From: an uncultured Methylibium sp.
GTDB lineage: Bacteria > Pseudomonadota > Gammaproteobacteria > Burkholderiales > Burkholderiaceae_C
Direction of reading: 5' to 3'
Length of the DNA: 64,000 nucleotides
NCBI RefSeq assembly: GCF_902826655.1
Contig: NZ_CADEFR010000013.1
Coordinates: 1-64,000 of the forward strand
The notes beneath the pieces were generated by a model. The model was not told the DNA's origin and did not search any database. It saw only the letters and a list, made by a program, of their open reading frames with translations. The position numbers and the translations under genes were made by a program. Shown here one piece after another: positions 18,362-26,633 of this stretch (positions within the stretch are counted from its first letter, which is position 1; every line of letters begins with the position of its first letter).

Positions 18362-19495
18362 ATGCAACTCAGACTCAACGCGATCGTCGCTGCGATGACC
18401 CTGCTGGCAGCCGCGACGGCGGTCAGCGCTCAAGAGCAGGTGGTCAAGATCGGCCACGTCGGCCCCGTCTCGGGCGCCCAGGCCCACTACGGCAAGGACA
18501 ACGAGAACGGCGCCCGGATGGCGATCGAGGAGCTGAACTCGCAGGGCATCACGATCGGCGGCAAGAAGATCAAGTTCGAGCTGGTGGCCGAAGACGACGC
18601 AGCCGACCCGAAGCAGGGCGCCGCGGCCGCTCAGAAACTGTGCGACGCCAAGGTCAACGGCGTGGTCGGTCACCTGAACTCGGGCACGACCATTCCGGCC
18701 TCGAAGATCTACAACGACTGCGGCATCCCGCAGATCACCCCGTCGGCGACCAACCCGAAGTATTCGCAGCAGGGCTACAAGACGGCCTTCCGCCTGCTGG
18801 CCAACGACAACGCGCTGGGCGCCGGCCTGGCGCTGCACGCCGCCAACAACCTGAAGCTGAAGAAGGTCGCGATCATCGACGACCGCACCGCCTACGGGCA
18901 GGGCGTGGCCGAGGTGTTCAAGAAGACCGCGATGGCGCGTGGCATCCAGATCGTCGACGAGCAGTACACGACCGACAAGGCCACCGACTTCATGGCCATC
19001 CTGACCTCGATCAAGTCGAAGGCCCCGGACGGCGTGTTCTACGGTGGCATGGACCCGCAAGCCGGCCCGATGCTGCGCCAGATGGAGCAGCTGGGCCTGG
19101 CCAACGCCAAGTTCTTCGGCGGTGACGGCATCTGCACGGCCAAGCTGGCCGAGCTGTCGGCCGGCGCCAAGACGCTGAACAACGTGGTGTGCGCCGAAGG
19201 CGGTGCCTCGCTCGACAAGATGCCCGCCGGCAAGGCCTGGAAGGCCAAGTACGACGCCAAGTACCCGGGCCAGTTCCAGGTCTACTCGCCGTACGTCTAT
19301 GACGCGACGATGGTCCTGGTCGACGCGATGAAGCGCGCCAACTCGGTCGACCCGAAGGTCTACCTGGCCAAGCTGGTCGAGACCAACTACACCGGCGTCA
19401 CCGCCAAGGTCGGCTTCGAAGCCGACGGCGAGCTGAAGAACCCGGCGATGACCCTCTACGTCTACAAGGACGGCAAGAAGGTCCCGCTGAACTGA
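18362..19495 (+). CDS. branched-chain amino-acid ABC transporter substrate-binding protein
   Basis: A 377-residue periplasmic LivK-type binding protein. A signal peptide at residues 1-24 ends in AVSAQEQ, and the mature part begins VVKIGHVGPVSG with later blocks IDDRTAYGQGVAEVF and FFGGDGICT. It delivers leucine/isoleucine/valine or related ligands such as aromatic acids or amides to a Liv-type permease. No permease or ATPase gene is adjacent, and a terminator follows at once, so it is a stand-alone unit. The ATG at 18362 gives a proper signal peptide and has AGG about 9 bases upstream. Confidence 0.9.
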   Translation: MQLRLNAIVAAMTLLAAATAVSAQEQVVKIGHVGPVSGAQAHYGKDNENGARMAIEELNSQGITIGGKKIKFELVAEDDAADPKQGAAAAQKLCDAKVNGVVGHLNSGTTIPASKIYNDCGIPQITPSATNPKYSQQGYKTAFRLLANDNALGAGLALHAANNLKLKKVAIIDDRTAYGQGVAEVFKKTAMARGIQIVDEQYTTDKATDFMAILTSIKSKAPDGVFYGGMDPQAGPMLRQMEQLGLANAKFFGGDGICTAKLAELSAGAKTLNNVVCAEGGASLDKMPAGKAWKAKYDAKYPGQFQVYSPYVYDATMVLVDAMKRANSVDPKVYLAKLVETNYTGVTAKVGFEADGELKNPAMTLYVYKDGKKVPLN

Positions 19496-19516
19496 GTCGG
19501 CATTGCCGATCTGGAG

Positions 19517-19542
19517 AAGGCGCCCCGCGGGGCGCCTTTTTC
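19517..19542 (+). terminator. rho-independent terminator after the binding-protein gene
   Basis: AAGGCGCCCC and GGGGCGCCTT form a near-perfect stem with a very short loop, followed by a T run. It begins about 20 bases after the stop codon. Confidence 0.9.
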
Positions 19543-19570
19543 ATGGCCGGCAGCATGACCCCGAAACGGC

Positions 19571-19593
19571 GACGCCACCGTTCAGGTGGCGTC
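19571..19593. terminator. inverted repeat, possible terminator of tRNA-Ser
   Basis: GACGCCACC (19571-19579) and GGTGGCGTC (19585-19593) form a 9-bp stem with a 5-base loop. It stands directly downstream of the minus-strand tRNA-Ser. The T run after it on the minus strand is weak, so termination is likely but not certain. Confidence 0.45.
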
Positions 19594-19599
19594 TTGATC

Positions 19600-19690
19600 T
19601 GGCGGAGAGAGCGGGATTCGAACCCGCGGAGGGCTGTTAACCCTCACACGCTTTCCAGGCGTGCGACTTAAACCGCTCATCCATCTCTCC
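19600..19690 (-). tRNA. tRNA-Ser (anticodon GGA)
   Basis: A 91-base class II tRNA with a long variable arm. On the minus strand it starts GGAGAGATGG, the anticodon loop reads CTGGAAA with anticodon GGA, the T arm is regular and CCA is encoded at the 3' end (19600-19602). It lies between the binding-protein terminator and the SPFH gene. Confidence 0.96.
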
Positions 19691-19721
19691 GGAGCGCCGC
19701 ATTGTAGCGACGCACGCTGCC

Positions 19722-20639
19722 TCAGGCGGCCGGCTTGCCCTTGCCGATCAGCGTCATCGCGGTACCGATCAGCGTCGCGACCTCGCCCATGTGGCCCGGC
19801 ACGATCATCGTGTTGTTCTTCTGGGCCAGCTGGCCGTAGGCGTCGACGGCGCGCTCGGCGACCTTGAGCTGCACGGCCTGCTCGCCGCCCGGCTCGCGGA
19901 TCGCCGCGGCGACCTTGCGGATCGCATCGGCCGTCGCTTCGGCGACGGCGACGATCGCCGCCGCTTCGCCCTGGGCGTTGTTGATCTCGGCCTGCTTCTC
20001 GCCTTCGGAGCGCGCGATGAAGGCTTCGCGCTCGCCGGTCGCGATGTTGATCTGCTCCTGGCGGCGGCCCTCGGAGGCGGCGATCAGGGCGCGCTTCTCG
20101 CGCTCGGCGGTGATCTGCGCCTGCATCGCGTGCAGGATCGCGGCCGGCGGCGTCAGGTCCTTGATCTCGTAGCGCAGCACCTTGACGCCCCAGTTCAGCG
20201 CCGCCTCGTCGAGCGCGTTGACGACGGCCGCATTGATGGCGTTGCGCTCCTCGAAGGTCTTGTCGAGTTCCATCTTGCCGATCACGCTGCGCAGCGTGGT
20301 CTGCGCCAGCTGCGTGATCGCGACGATGTAGTTCGACGCGCCGTAGCTCGCGCGCATCGGGTCGGTGACCTGGAAGTACAGGATGCCGTCGACGGTGAGC
20401 TGGGTGTTGTCCTTGGTGATGCAGACCTGGCTGGGCACGTCGAGCGGGATCTCCTTCAGCGAGTGCCGGTAGGCCAGCCGGTCGACGAAGGGCACCAGGA
20501 AGTTGAGCCCCGGCACCAGCGTCGCGTGGTACTTGCCGAGCCGCTCGACCACCCAGGCGCTCTGCTGGGGCACGACCTTGATGGCGCGGGCCACGAAGAT
20601 GACGGCGATGACGAGGAAGAGGATCGCGACGATTTCCAT
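19722..20639 (-). CDS. qmcA: SPFH/band-7 (stomatin-like) membrane protein, QmcA type
   Basis: A 305-residue membrane scaffold protein. One N-terminal span (residues 3-18) is followed by the SPFH domain (VVPQQSAWVVERLGKY, FLVPFVDRLAYRHSLKE) and a long Ala/Glu-rich coiled coil (AAIVAVAEATADAIRKVAAA). Such proteins form oligomeric membrane microdomains and often partner with NfeD, whose gene lies 41 bases upstream on the same strand. Members of this family associate with FtsH-type proteases, but the role here is not shown by sequence. Confidence 0.92.
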   Translation of the reverse strand: MEIVAILFLVIAVIFVARAIKVVPQQSAWVVERLGKYHATLVPGLNFLVPFVDRLAYRHSLKEIPLDVPSQVCITKDNTQLTVDGILYFQVTDPMRASYGASNYIVAITQLAQTTLRSVIGKMELDKTFEERNAINAAVVNALDEAALNWGVKVLRYEIKDLTPPAAILHAMQAQITAEREKRALIAASEGRRQEQINIATGEREAFIARSEGEKQAEINNAQGEAAAIVAVAEATADAIRKVAAAIREPGGEQAVQLKVAERAVDAYGQLAQKNNTMIVPGHMGEVATLIGTAMTLIGKGKPAA

Positions 20640-20680
20640 GGCTCGGGCAGTTGAAGAAGAGAACGGAGGAGGGGCGAGGC

Positions 20681-21109
20681 TCAGCGGCCGAGCAGCAGCC
20701 GGTTGCCGTCGAGGCCGCGGATCACGAACTCGCCGGGCTCGGGCACGCCGTCGCCGGCGAAGCGCGCGGTCCACTGCGCGCCGCGGTAGAGGATGCTGGC
20801 CGAGCCATCGGCACGCCACGACTCGACATGGACGCGTTCGCCGATGTCGAGGTTGACGTTGCGGTCGTTGCTCGCGGAGGTCGTCGTCGGATGGCGCTGG
20901 CGGCGGAAGTGCCACGCAGCGACGGCGCCGCCCCCCACCAGGGCCGCGGCCATCATCTGGCTGCTGAAGCCCAGGCCGGCGTGCGCGCACAGCGCAGCAG
21001 CGGCAGCGCCGAGGGCCAGCATCAACAGGTAGAAGGTGCCGGTGGTCATCTCGGCGGCGATCAGCGCGCCGGTCACGATCCACCACCAGGTGGCGGCAGT
21101 CCAGTCCAT
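20681..21109 (-). CDS. NfeD-family membrane protein
   Basis: A 142-residue protein. Two or three hydrophobic spans fill residues 8-68 (WWWIVTGALIAAEMTTGTFYLL and following). A C-terminal OB-fold domain (IGERVHVESW, GAQWTARFAGD, FVIRGLDGNRLLLGR) typical of NfeD comes after them. It is the short form without the protease domain. The nfeD-SPFH pair is a widely conserved operon for a membrane quality-control complex. Confidence 0.9.
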   Translation of the reverse strand: MDWTAATWWWIVTGALIAAEMTTGTFYLLMLALGAAAAALCAHAGLGFSSQMMAAALVGGGAVAAWHFRRQRHPTTTSASNDRNVNLDIGERVHVESWRADGSASILYRGAQWTARFAGDGVPEPGEFVIRGLDGNRLLLGR

Positions 21110-21267
21110 CGGGTCTCCTCGGCGCCGGTAAGCGCCATCGCGGTAGCGCGGCAGTGTACGCCGCGCCCCTGTCAGCGATCGGTCGTCGAAGCGGCGCGGA
21201 CGAAGCCCTAAACTGCGCGCTTTCCGGCGCGGCGGCAGCTCGCCGCGCTGTCCAGAAAGGCCCCGAG

Positions 21268-23532
21268 ATGCTGCGTTTCCGCTTCCCCATCGTCATCATC
21301 GACGAGGATTTCCGCTCCGAGAACACCTCGGGCCTCGGCATCCGCGCACTGGCCGACGCGATCCAGAAGGAAGGCTTCGAGGTGCTGGGCGTCACCAGCT
21401 ACGGCGACCTCAGCCAGTTCGCCCAGCAGCAGAGCCGCGCCAGTGCCTTCATCCTGTCGATCGACGACAACGAGTTCACCGGCGGCCCGGAGATCGACCC
21501 TGCGGTCGTGAACCTGCGGCTCTTCATCAAGGAGATCCGGCGCAAGAACGCCGAGATCCCGATCTACCTCTACGGCGAGACGCGCACCTCGCAGCACCTG
21601 CCCAACGACGTGCTGCGCGAGCTGCACGGCTTCATCCACATGTTCGAGGACACGCCGGAGTTCGTGGCCCGGCACATCATCCGCGAAGCCAAGAGCTATC
21701 TCGACGGCCTGGCGCCGCCGTTCTTCAAGGCGCTGATGGGCTATGCGCAGGACGGCTCGTACTCCTGGCACTGTCCGGGCCACTCCGGCGGCGTGGCCTT
21801 CCTGAAGAGCCCGGTCGGGCAGATGTTCCACCAGTTCTTCGGCGAGAACATGCTGCGCGCCGACGTCTGCAACTCGGTCGACGAACTCGGCCAGCTGCTC
21901 GACCACACCGGGCCGGTGGCCGCCTCGGAGCGCAATGCGGCGCGCATCTTCAACGCCGACCACTGCTACTTCGTCACCAACGGCACCAGCACCAGCAACA
22001 AGATGGTGTGGCACCACACCGTCGCGCCCGACGACATCGTCGTGGTCGACCGCAACTGCCACAAGTCCATCCTGCACGCGATCATCATGACCGGCGCGGT
22101 GCCGGTGTTCCTGACGCCGACCCGCAACCACCTGGGCATCATCGGCCCGATCCCGCAGAGCGAGTTCGAGCCCGAGGCGATCCGCCGCAAGATCGCCGCG
22201 CACCCGCTGCTGCAGGGTGTGGAGTCCGCCAAGGCCAAGCCGCGCATCCTGACGCTGACGCAGAGCACCTACGACGGCGTGCTCTACAACACCGAGACCA
22301 TCAAGGGCATGCTCGACGGCTGGATCGACAACCTGCACTTCGACGAGGCCTGGTTGCCGCACGCCGCCTTCCATCCGTTCTACGGCGGTTATCACGCGAT
22401 GGGCAAGTACCGCCCGCGGCCGAAGTCGGCGGTGGTCTATTCGACGCAGTCGACGCACAAGCTGCTGGCGGGCATCAGTCAGGCCTCGCAGGTGCTGGTG
22501 CAGGACTCGCAGACGGTCAAGCTCGACCGGCACCTCTTCAACGAGGCCTACCTGATGCACACGTCGACCTCGCCGCAGTACTCGATCATCGCGAGCTGCG
22601 ACGTGGCCGCCGCGATGATGGAGCCGCCCGGCGGTACCGCGCTGGTCGAAGAGAGCATCCAGGAGGCGCTGGACTTCCGCCGTGCGATGCGCAAGGTCGA
22701 CAAGGAGTTCGGCAACAAGGACTGGTGGTTCAAGGTCTGGGGCCCGGACAAGCTGTCGGAAGACGGCATCGGCAAGCCCGACGACTGGATGATCAAGGCC
22801 GACGCCAAGTGGCACGGCTTCGGCGACCTGGCCCCGGGCTTCAACATGCTCGACCCGATCAAGTGCACGGTGGTGAACCCCGGGCTCGACGTGGCCGGCA
22901 AGTTCGCCAGGAGCGGCATCCCCGCGTCCATCGTCACCAAGTTCCTGGCCGAGCACGGCGTGATCGTCGAGAAGACGGGGCTCTACTCGTTCTTCATCAT
23001 GTTCACGATCGGCATCACCAAGGGCCGCTGGAACACGCTGCTGACCGCGCTGCAGCAGTTCAAGGACGACTACGACAAGAACGCACCGCTGTGGCGCATC
23101 CTGCCGGAGTTCTGCGCCCAGCATCCGCGCTATGAACGCATGGGCCTGCGCGACCTGGCACAGAGCATCCACGAGGCCTACGTCAAGGGCGACATCGCCC
23201 GGCTGACCACCGAGATGTACCTGTCCGACCTGCAGCCGGCCATGAAGCCGAGCGAGGCCTACGCCTACATCGCGCACCGCAAGACCGAGCGCGTCGAGAT
23301 CGAGGCGCTGGAAGGGCGCATCACGACCTCGCTGCTGACCCCGTACCCGCCGGGCATCCCGTTGCTGATCCCGGGCGAGCGCTTCAACAAGAAGATCGTC
23401 GACTACCTGCGCTTCACGCGGGACTTCAACAAGCGCTTCCCCGGCTTCGACACCGACGTGCACGGCCTGGTCGAGGAAGAGGCCGAAGAGGGCGCCGAGC
23501 GCCGCTACTACGTGGACTGCGTGGCGGCCTGA
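21268..23532 (+). CDS. Orn/Lys/Arg decarboxylase family protein, probable arginine (or lysine) decarboxylase
   Basis: A 754-residue fold-type I PLP decarboxylase of the AdiA/LdcC/SpeC class. It has an N-terminal wing domain (FPIVIIDEDFRSENTSGLGIRAL), a core with the PLP lysine Lys398 in STQSTHKLL, and the C-terminal domain (PYPPGIPLLIPGERF). It would convert arginine to agmatine or lysine to cadaverine with CO2 release. The wing and length match the large inducible-type enzymes. Substrate is not certain; the agmatinase gene 40 kb on makes arginine attractive. AGAAAGG at 21254-21260 is a fitting ribosome binding site for the ATG at 21268. Confidence 0.87.
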   Translation: MLRFRFPIVIIDEDFRSENTSGLGIRALADAIQKEGFEVLGVTSYGDLSQFAQQQSRASAFILSIDDNEFTGGPEIDPAVVNLRLFIKEIRRKNAEIPIYLYGETRTSQHLPNDVLRELHGFIHMFEDTPEFVARHIIREAKSYLDGLAPPFFKALMGYAQDGSYSWHCPGHSGGVAFLKSPVGQMFHQFFGENMLRADVCNSVDELGQLLDHTGPVAASERNAARIFNADHCYFVTNGTSTSNKMVWHHTVAPDDIVVVDRNCHKSILHAIIMTGAVPVFLTPTRNHLGIIGPIPQSEFEPEAIRRKIAAHPLLQGVESAKAKPRILTLTQSTYDGVLYNTETIKGMLDGWIDNLHFDEAWLPHAAFHPFYGGYHAMGKYRPRPKSAVVYSTQSTHKLLAGISQASQVLVQDSQTVKLDRHLFNEAYLMHTSTSPQYSIIASCDVAAAMMEPPGGTALVEESIQEALDFRRAMRKVDKEFGNKDWWFKVWGPDKLSEDGIGKPDDWMIKADAKWHGFGDLAPGFNMLDPIKCTVVNPGLDVAGKFARSGIPASIVTKFLAEHGVIVEKTGLYSFFIMFTIGITKGRWNTLLTALQQFKDDYDKNAPLWRILPEFCAQHPRYERMGLRDLAQSIHEAYVKGDIARLTTEMYLSDLQPAMKPSEAYAYIAHRKTERVEIEALEGRITTSLLTPYPPGIPLLIPGERFNKKIVDYLRFTRDFNKRFPGFDTDVHGLVEEEAEEGAERRYYVDCVAA

Positions 23533-23547
23533 GCCGCCCGGCGTCGC

Positions 23548-24333
23548 TCAGGCGTCGGCCATGCCGCTGGCCACGCGGCTGAAGCCGCCGTCGACGTAGG
23601 TGATCTCGGCCGTCACGCCGGCGGCCAGGTCGCTCAGCAGGAAGGCCGCGACGTTGCCCACATCGTCGACCGTCACGTTGCGGCGCAAGGGGGCGTTGTT
23701 CTCGACCACGTCGAGGATCTTGCCGAAGCCCTTGATACCCGAGGCCGCCAGCGTCTTGATCGGCCCGGCCGAGATGCCGTTCACCCGGATGCCCTTGGGG
23801 CCCAGGCTGCCGGCCAGGTAGCGCACGCCGGCCTCGAGCGAGGCCTTGGCCAGACCCATGGTGTTGTAGTTGGGCACCACGCGCTCCGAACCCAGGTAGG
23901 TCAGCGTCAGCAGCGCCGCCTTCTCGTTGAGGCGCGGCAGCGCCGCCTTGGCCATCGCCGGGAAGCTGTAGGCCGAGATGTCGTGGGCGATCCGGAAGCC
24001 CTCGCGCGACAGGCCGTCCAGGAAGTCGCCGGCGATCGCCTCGCGGGGGGCGAAGCCGATCGAGTGCACGAAGCCGTCGAAACGGGGCCAGGTCTGCCCG
24101 AGCGCATCGAACATGGCCTGGATCTGGGCGTCGTCGCCGACGTCGCAGTCGAAGATCAGCGTCGAGTCGAACTCCCGGGCGAAGTCGGTGATGCGCTCCT
24201 TGAAGCGCTCGCCGACGTAGCTGAAGGCCAGCTCGGCGCCTTCGCGCCGGCAGGCGCGGGCGATGCCATAGGCGATCGAGCGGTTGGACAGCAGCCCGGT
24301 GATCAGAAGGCGCTTGCCGGCGAGAAAGCCCAT
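23548..24333 (-). CDS. fabI: enoyl-[acyl-carrier-protein] reductase (NADH), FabI
   Basis: A 261-residue short-chain-dehydrogenase-fold enzyme completing each elongation round of fatty-acid synthesis. It begins [23 protein letters not shown]. The catalytic Tyr146 ([12 protein letters not shown]) and the Tyr156-x6-Lys163 pair (YNTMGLAK) match FabI. The upstream in-frame extension is rejected because the family starts at MGFL. It converges on the decarboxylase gene and is divergent from the rimP operon. Confidence 0.95.
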   Translation of the reverse strand: MGFLAGKRLLITGLLSNRSIAYGIARACRREGAELAFSYVGERFKERITDFAREFDSTLIFDCDVGDDAQIQAMFDALGQTWPRFDGFVHSIGFAPREAIAGDFLDGLSREGFRIAHDISAYSFPAMAKAALPRLNEKAALLTLTYLGSERVVPNYNTMGLAKASLEAGVRYLAGSLGPKGIRVNGISAGPIKTLAASGIKGFGKILDVVENNAPLRRNVTVDDVGNVAAFLLSDLAAGVTAEITYVDGGFSRVASGMADA

Positions 24334-24417
24334 GGTGTCTCCGTCTGCGGGTGGGTTCTGGGGCTGGAAATTCTGGCACGCGGGGCCGCCGCCCCGGGCG
24401 CTTGACACCCTGCAGGC

Positions 24418-24446
24418 TTGCCGGTAAGGGTCAGTCCGGCTACAAT
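24418..24446 (+). promoter_or_regulatory. sigma-70 promoter of the rimP-nusA-infB operon
   Basis: TTGCCG (24418-24423) and TACAAT (24441-24446) are separated by exactly 17 bases. Transcription would begin near 24453, giving a leader of about 105 bases before rimP. It is the best promoter match in the window. Confidence 0.7.
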
Positions 24447-24470
24447 GCGCGCTTCGCTAGACCAGAAATT

Positions 24471-24498
24471 GGGCAGGGGAATCCAGCCCTTTTTTTTT
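24471..24498 (+). terminator. probable attenuator in the rimP-nusA leader
   Basis: GGGC (24471-24474) pairs with GCCC (24486-24489) and, inside it, GG (24476-24477) pairs with CC (24483-24484) across an A-A mismatch; nine T residues follow at 24490-24498. The structure looks like an intrinsic terminator placed between the promoter and the rimP start codon. In E. coli the nusA operon is autoregulated by termination in its leader, so an equivalent control is plausible. Confidence 0.55.
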
Positions 24499-24557
24499 GC
24501 TTGAACCTTTCTGCAACCCGGGTCCGGGTCGCACACGGAGCAGCAGGACACCGATCG

Positions 24558-25091
24558 ATGAATTGGCAGGCCGCCGTCGAGAAGACCGTCACCGGTCTCG
24601 GCTACGAACTGGTGGAGTGCGAGCGCGGCTCGCAGGGGCTGCTGCGCGTTTTCATCGACCGGCTGCCAGGCAAGACCTACCCGTCCGGCGGCGAGGACTT
24701 CGTGACGGTCGAGGATTGCGAGCTCGTCACACGGCAACTGCAGTATGTGCTCGAGGTCGAGGGCTGCGACTACACGCGCCTCGAGGTGTCGTCGCCGGGT
24801 CTGGACCGGCCGCTGAAGAAGGACGCCGACTACGGGCGCTTCCAGGGCGAGCGGATCGACCTGGTGCTGAAGCTGCCGTTCCAGGGCCGCAAGAAGTACC
24901 AGGGCGTGCTGGCCGGTGCCGGCGAAGGCTGGGAACTGCATTTCCACGATGGCAAGCAGGATCAGGTGCTGGGATTCAAGCTCGATGAGGTCCGCGAGGC
25001 TCGGCTGGTGCCCGTGCTGGACTTCAAGGGTCGCAAGGGCAGGGCTCCCGCCCCGGCCGCGCCCCAGGCAATCGGAGGTCAAGAACAATGA
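24558..25091 (+). CDS. rimP: ribosome maturation factor RimP
   Basis: A 177-residue protein needed for 30S subunit maturation. The blocks [35 protein letters not shown] and [14 protein letters not shown] are typical of RimP. A C-terminal Lys/Ala/Pro-rich tail follows the SH3-like domain. The ATG at 24558 fits the family N-terminus. Its stop overlaps the nusA start by 4 bases (ATGA), so the two are translationally coupled. Confidence 0.94.
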   Translation: MNWQAAVEKTVTGLGYELVECERGSQGLLRVFIDRLPGKTYPSGGEDFVTVEDCELVTRQLQYVLEVEGCDYTRLEVSSPGLDRPLKKDADYGRFQGERIDLVLKLPFQGRKKYQGVLAGAGEGWELHFHDGKQDQVLGFKLDEVREARLVPVLDFKGRKGRAPAPAAPQAIGGQEQ

Positions 25092-26566
25092 ACCGTGAAC
25101 TGTTGATGCTGGTGGATGCGATCGCACGCGAGAAGAGCGTCGAGCGCGAAGTGGTGTTCGAGGCCGTCGAGGCCGCGCTCGCGTCGGCCAGCAAGAAGCT
25201 GCACGGCGGCGAGGTCGAGATGCGCGTCTCGATCGATCGCGAGACCGGCAACTACGAGACCTTCCGCCGCTGGCACGTCGTGCCCAACGAGGCCGGCCTG
25301 CAACTGCCCGATTCCGAGAAGCTGCTGTTCGAGGCCCAGGAGGAGATCCCGGACATCGAGGTCGACGACTACATCGAAGAGCAGGTCGAGTCGGTGTCTA
25401 TCGGCCGCATCGGCGCCCAGGCTGCCAAGCAGGTGATCCTGCAGAAGATCCGCGACGCCGAGCGCGAGCAGCTGCTCAACGACTTCCTGTCGCGCGGCGA
25501 CAAGATCTTCGTCGGTACCGTCAAGCGCCTCGACAAGGGCGACCTGATCGTCGAGAGCGGTCGCGTCGAGGGCCGATTGCGCCGCAGCGAGATGATCGCC
25601 AAGGAGAACTTGCGCACCGGCGACCGCGTCCGCGCCTACATCCTGGAGGTCGACACGACCCAGCGCGGTCCGCAGATCATGCTGTCGCGCAGTGCGCCGG
25701 GCTTCATGATGGAGCTGTTCCGCCACGAGGTGCCCGAGATCGAGCAAGGCCTGCTCGAGATCAAGAGCTGTGCCCGCGACGCCGGCTCGCGCGCCAAGAT
25801 CGCCGTGCTGTCCCACGACAAGCGCGTCGACCCGATCGGCACCTGCGTCGGTGTGCGCGGGTCGCGCGTCAACGCGGTCACCAACGAGCTCGCCGGCGAG
25901 CGCGTCGACATCGTGCTCTGGTCGGCCGACCCGGCGCAGTTCGTCATCGGCGCCCTCGCGCCGGCCAACGTGCAGTCGATCGTCGTCGACGAGGAGAAGC
26001 ACGCGATGGACGTCGTGGTCGACGAGGAGAACCTCGCGATCGCGATCGGCCGCGGCGGCCAGAACGTGCGCCTCGCCTCCGAGCTGACCGGCTGGCGCAT
26101 CAACATCATGAGCGCCGAGGAGTCGCAGGACAAGCAGGCCACCGAGACCGAGTCGATCCGCAAGGTGTTCGTCGAGAAGCTCGACGTCGACGTCGAGGTT
26201 GCCGACATCCTGATCGCCGAAGGCTTCACCAGCCTCGAGGAAGTGGCCTACGTGCCGCTGACCGAGATGCTGGAGATCGAGTCCTTCGACGAAGACACCG
26301 TCAACGAGCTGCGCACCCGCGCCAAGGACGCGCTGCTGACGATGGAGATCGCCAAGGAAGAGTCGCTCGACGGCGTCTCGCAGAACCTGCGCGACCTCGA
26401 AGGGCTGACGCCCGAGCTGATCGCCAAGCTGGCCGAAGGCGGCGTGCAGACCCGCGACGACCTGGCCGACCTGGCCGTCGACGAGCTGACCGAGCTGACC
26501 GGCATGGCCGAGGAGCAGGCCAAGGATCTGATCATGAAGGCCCGCGAGCACTGGTTCACCGCCTGA
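25088..26566 (+). CDS. nusA: transcription termination/antitermination factor NusA
   Basis: A 492-residue RNA polymerase elongation factor. The N-terminal RNAP-binding domain starts [16 protein letters not shown]. An S1 domain spans roughly residues 135-200, two KH domains follow ([15 protein letters not shown] and [15 protein letters not shown]), and the C-terminus has two helix-hairpin acidic repeats, as in E. coli. It promotes pausing, hairpin termination and rrn antitermination. It may act on the hairpin in its own leader. Confidence 0.97.
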   Translation: MNRELLMLVDAIAREKSVEREVVFEAVEAALASASKKLHGGEVEMRVSIDRETGNYETFRRWHVVPNEAGLQLPDSEKLLFEAQEEIPDIEVDDYIEEQVESVSIGRIGAQAAKQVILQKIRDAEREQLLNDFLSRGDKIFVGTVKRLDKGDLIVESGRVEGRLRRSEMIAKENLRTGDRVRAYILEVDTTQRGPQIMLSRSAPGFMMELFRHEVPEIEQGLLEIKSCARDAGSRAKIAVLSHDKRVDPIGTCVGVRGSRVNAVTNELAGERVDIVLWSADPAQFVIGALAPANVQSIVVDEEKHAMDVVVDEENLAIAIGRGGQNVRLASELTGWRINIMSAEESQDKQATETESIRKVFVEKLDVDVEVADILIAEGFTSLEEVAYVPLTEMLEIESFDEDTVNELRTRAKDALLTMEIAKEESLDGVSQNLRDLEGLTPELIAKLAEGGVQTRDDLADLAVDELTELTGMAEEQAKDLIMKAREHWFTA

Positions 26567-26633
26567 GCCGCCGTTCCTCAGACCCCAGACCGCCCCCTGC
26601 CAGGCCCCCGAGACCCACCAAGGACCACCCACA

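Noticed and set aside
21208-23463. 751-codon open frame antisense to the decarboxylase
   Set aside because: Shadow of a GC-rich gene; no domain or plausible composition. Similar long antisense frames opposite infB (26556-28946) and typA (30726-34799) were rejected on the same ground.
24402-24446. TTGACA at 24402-24407 as the -35 of TACAAT at 24441
   Set aside because: Spacing is 33 bases. TTGCCG at 24418 with a 17-base spacer is the better -35.
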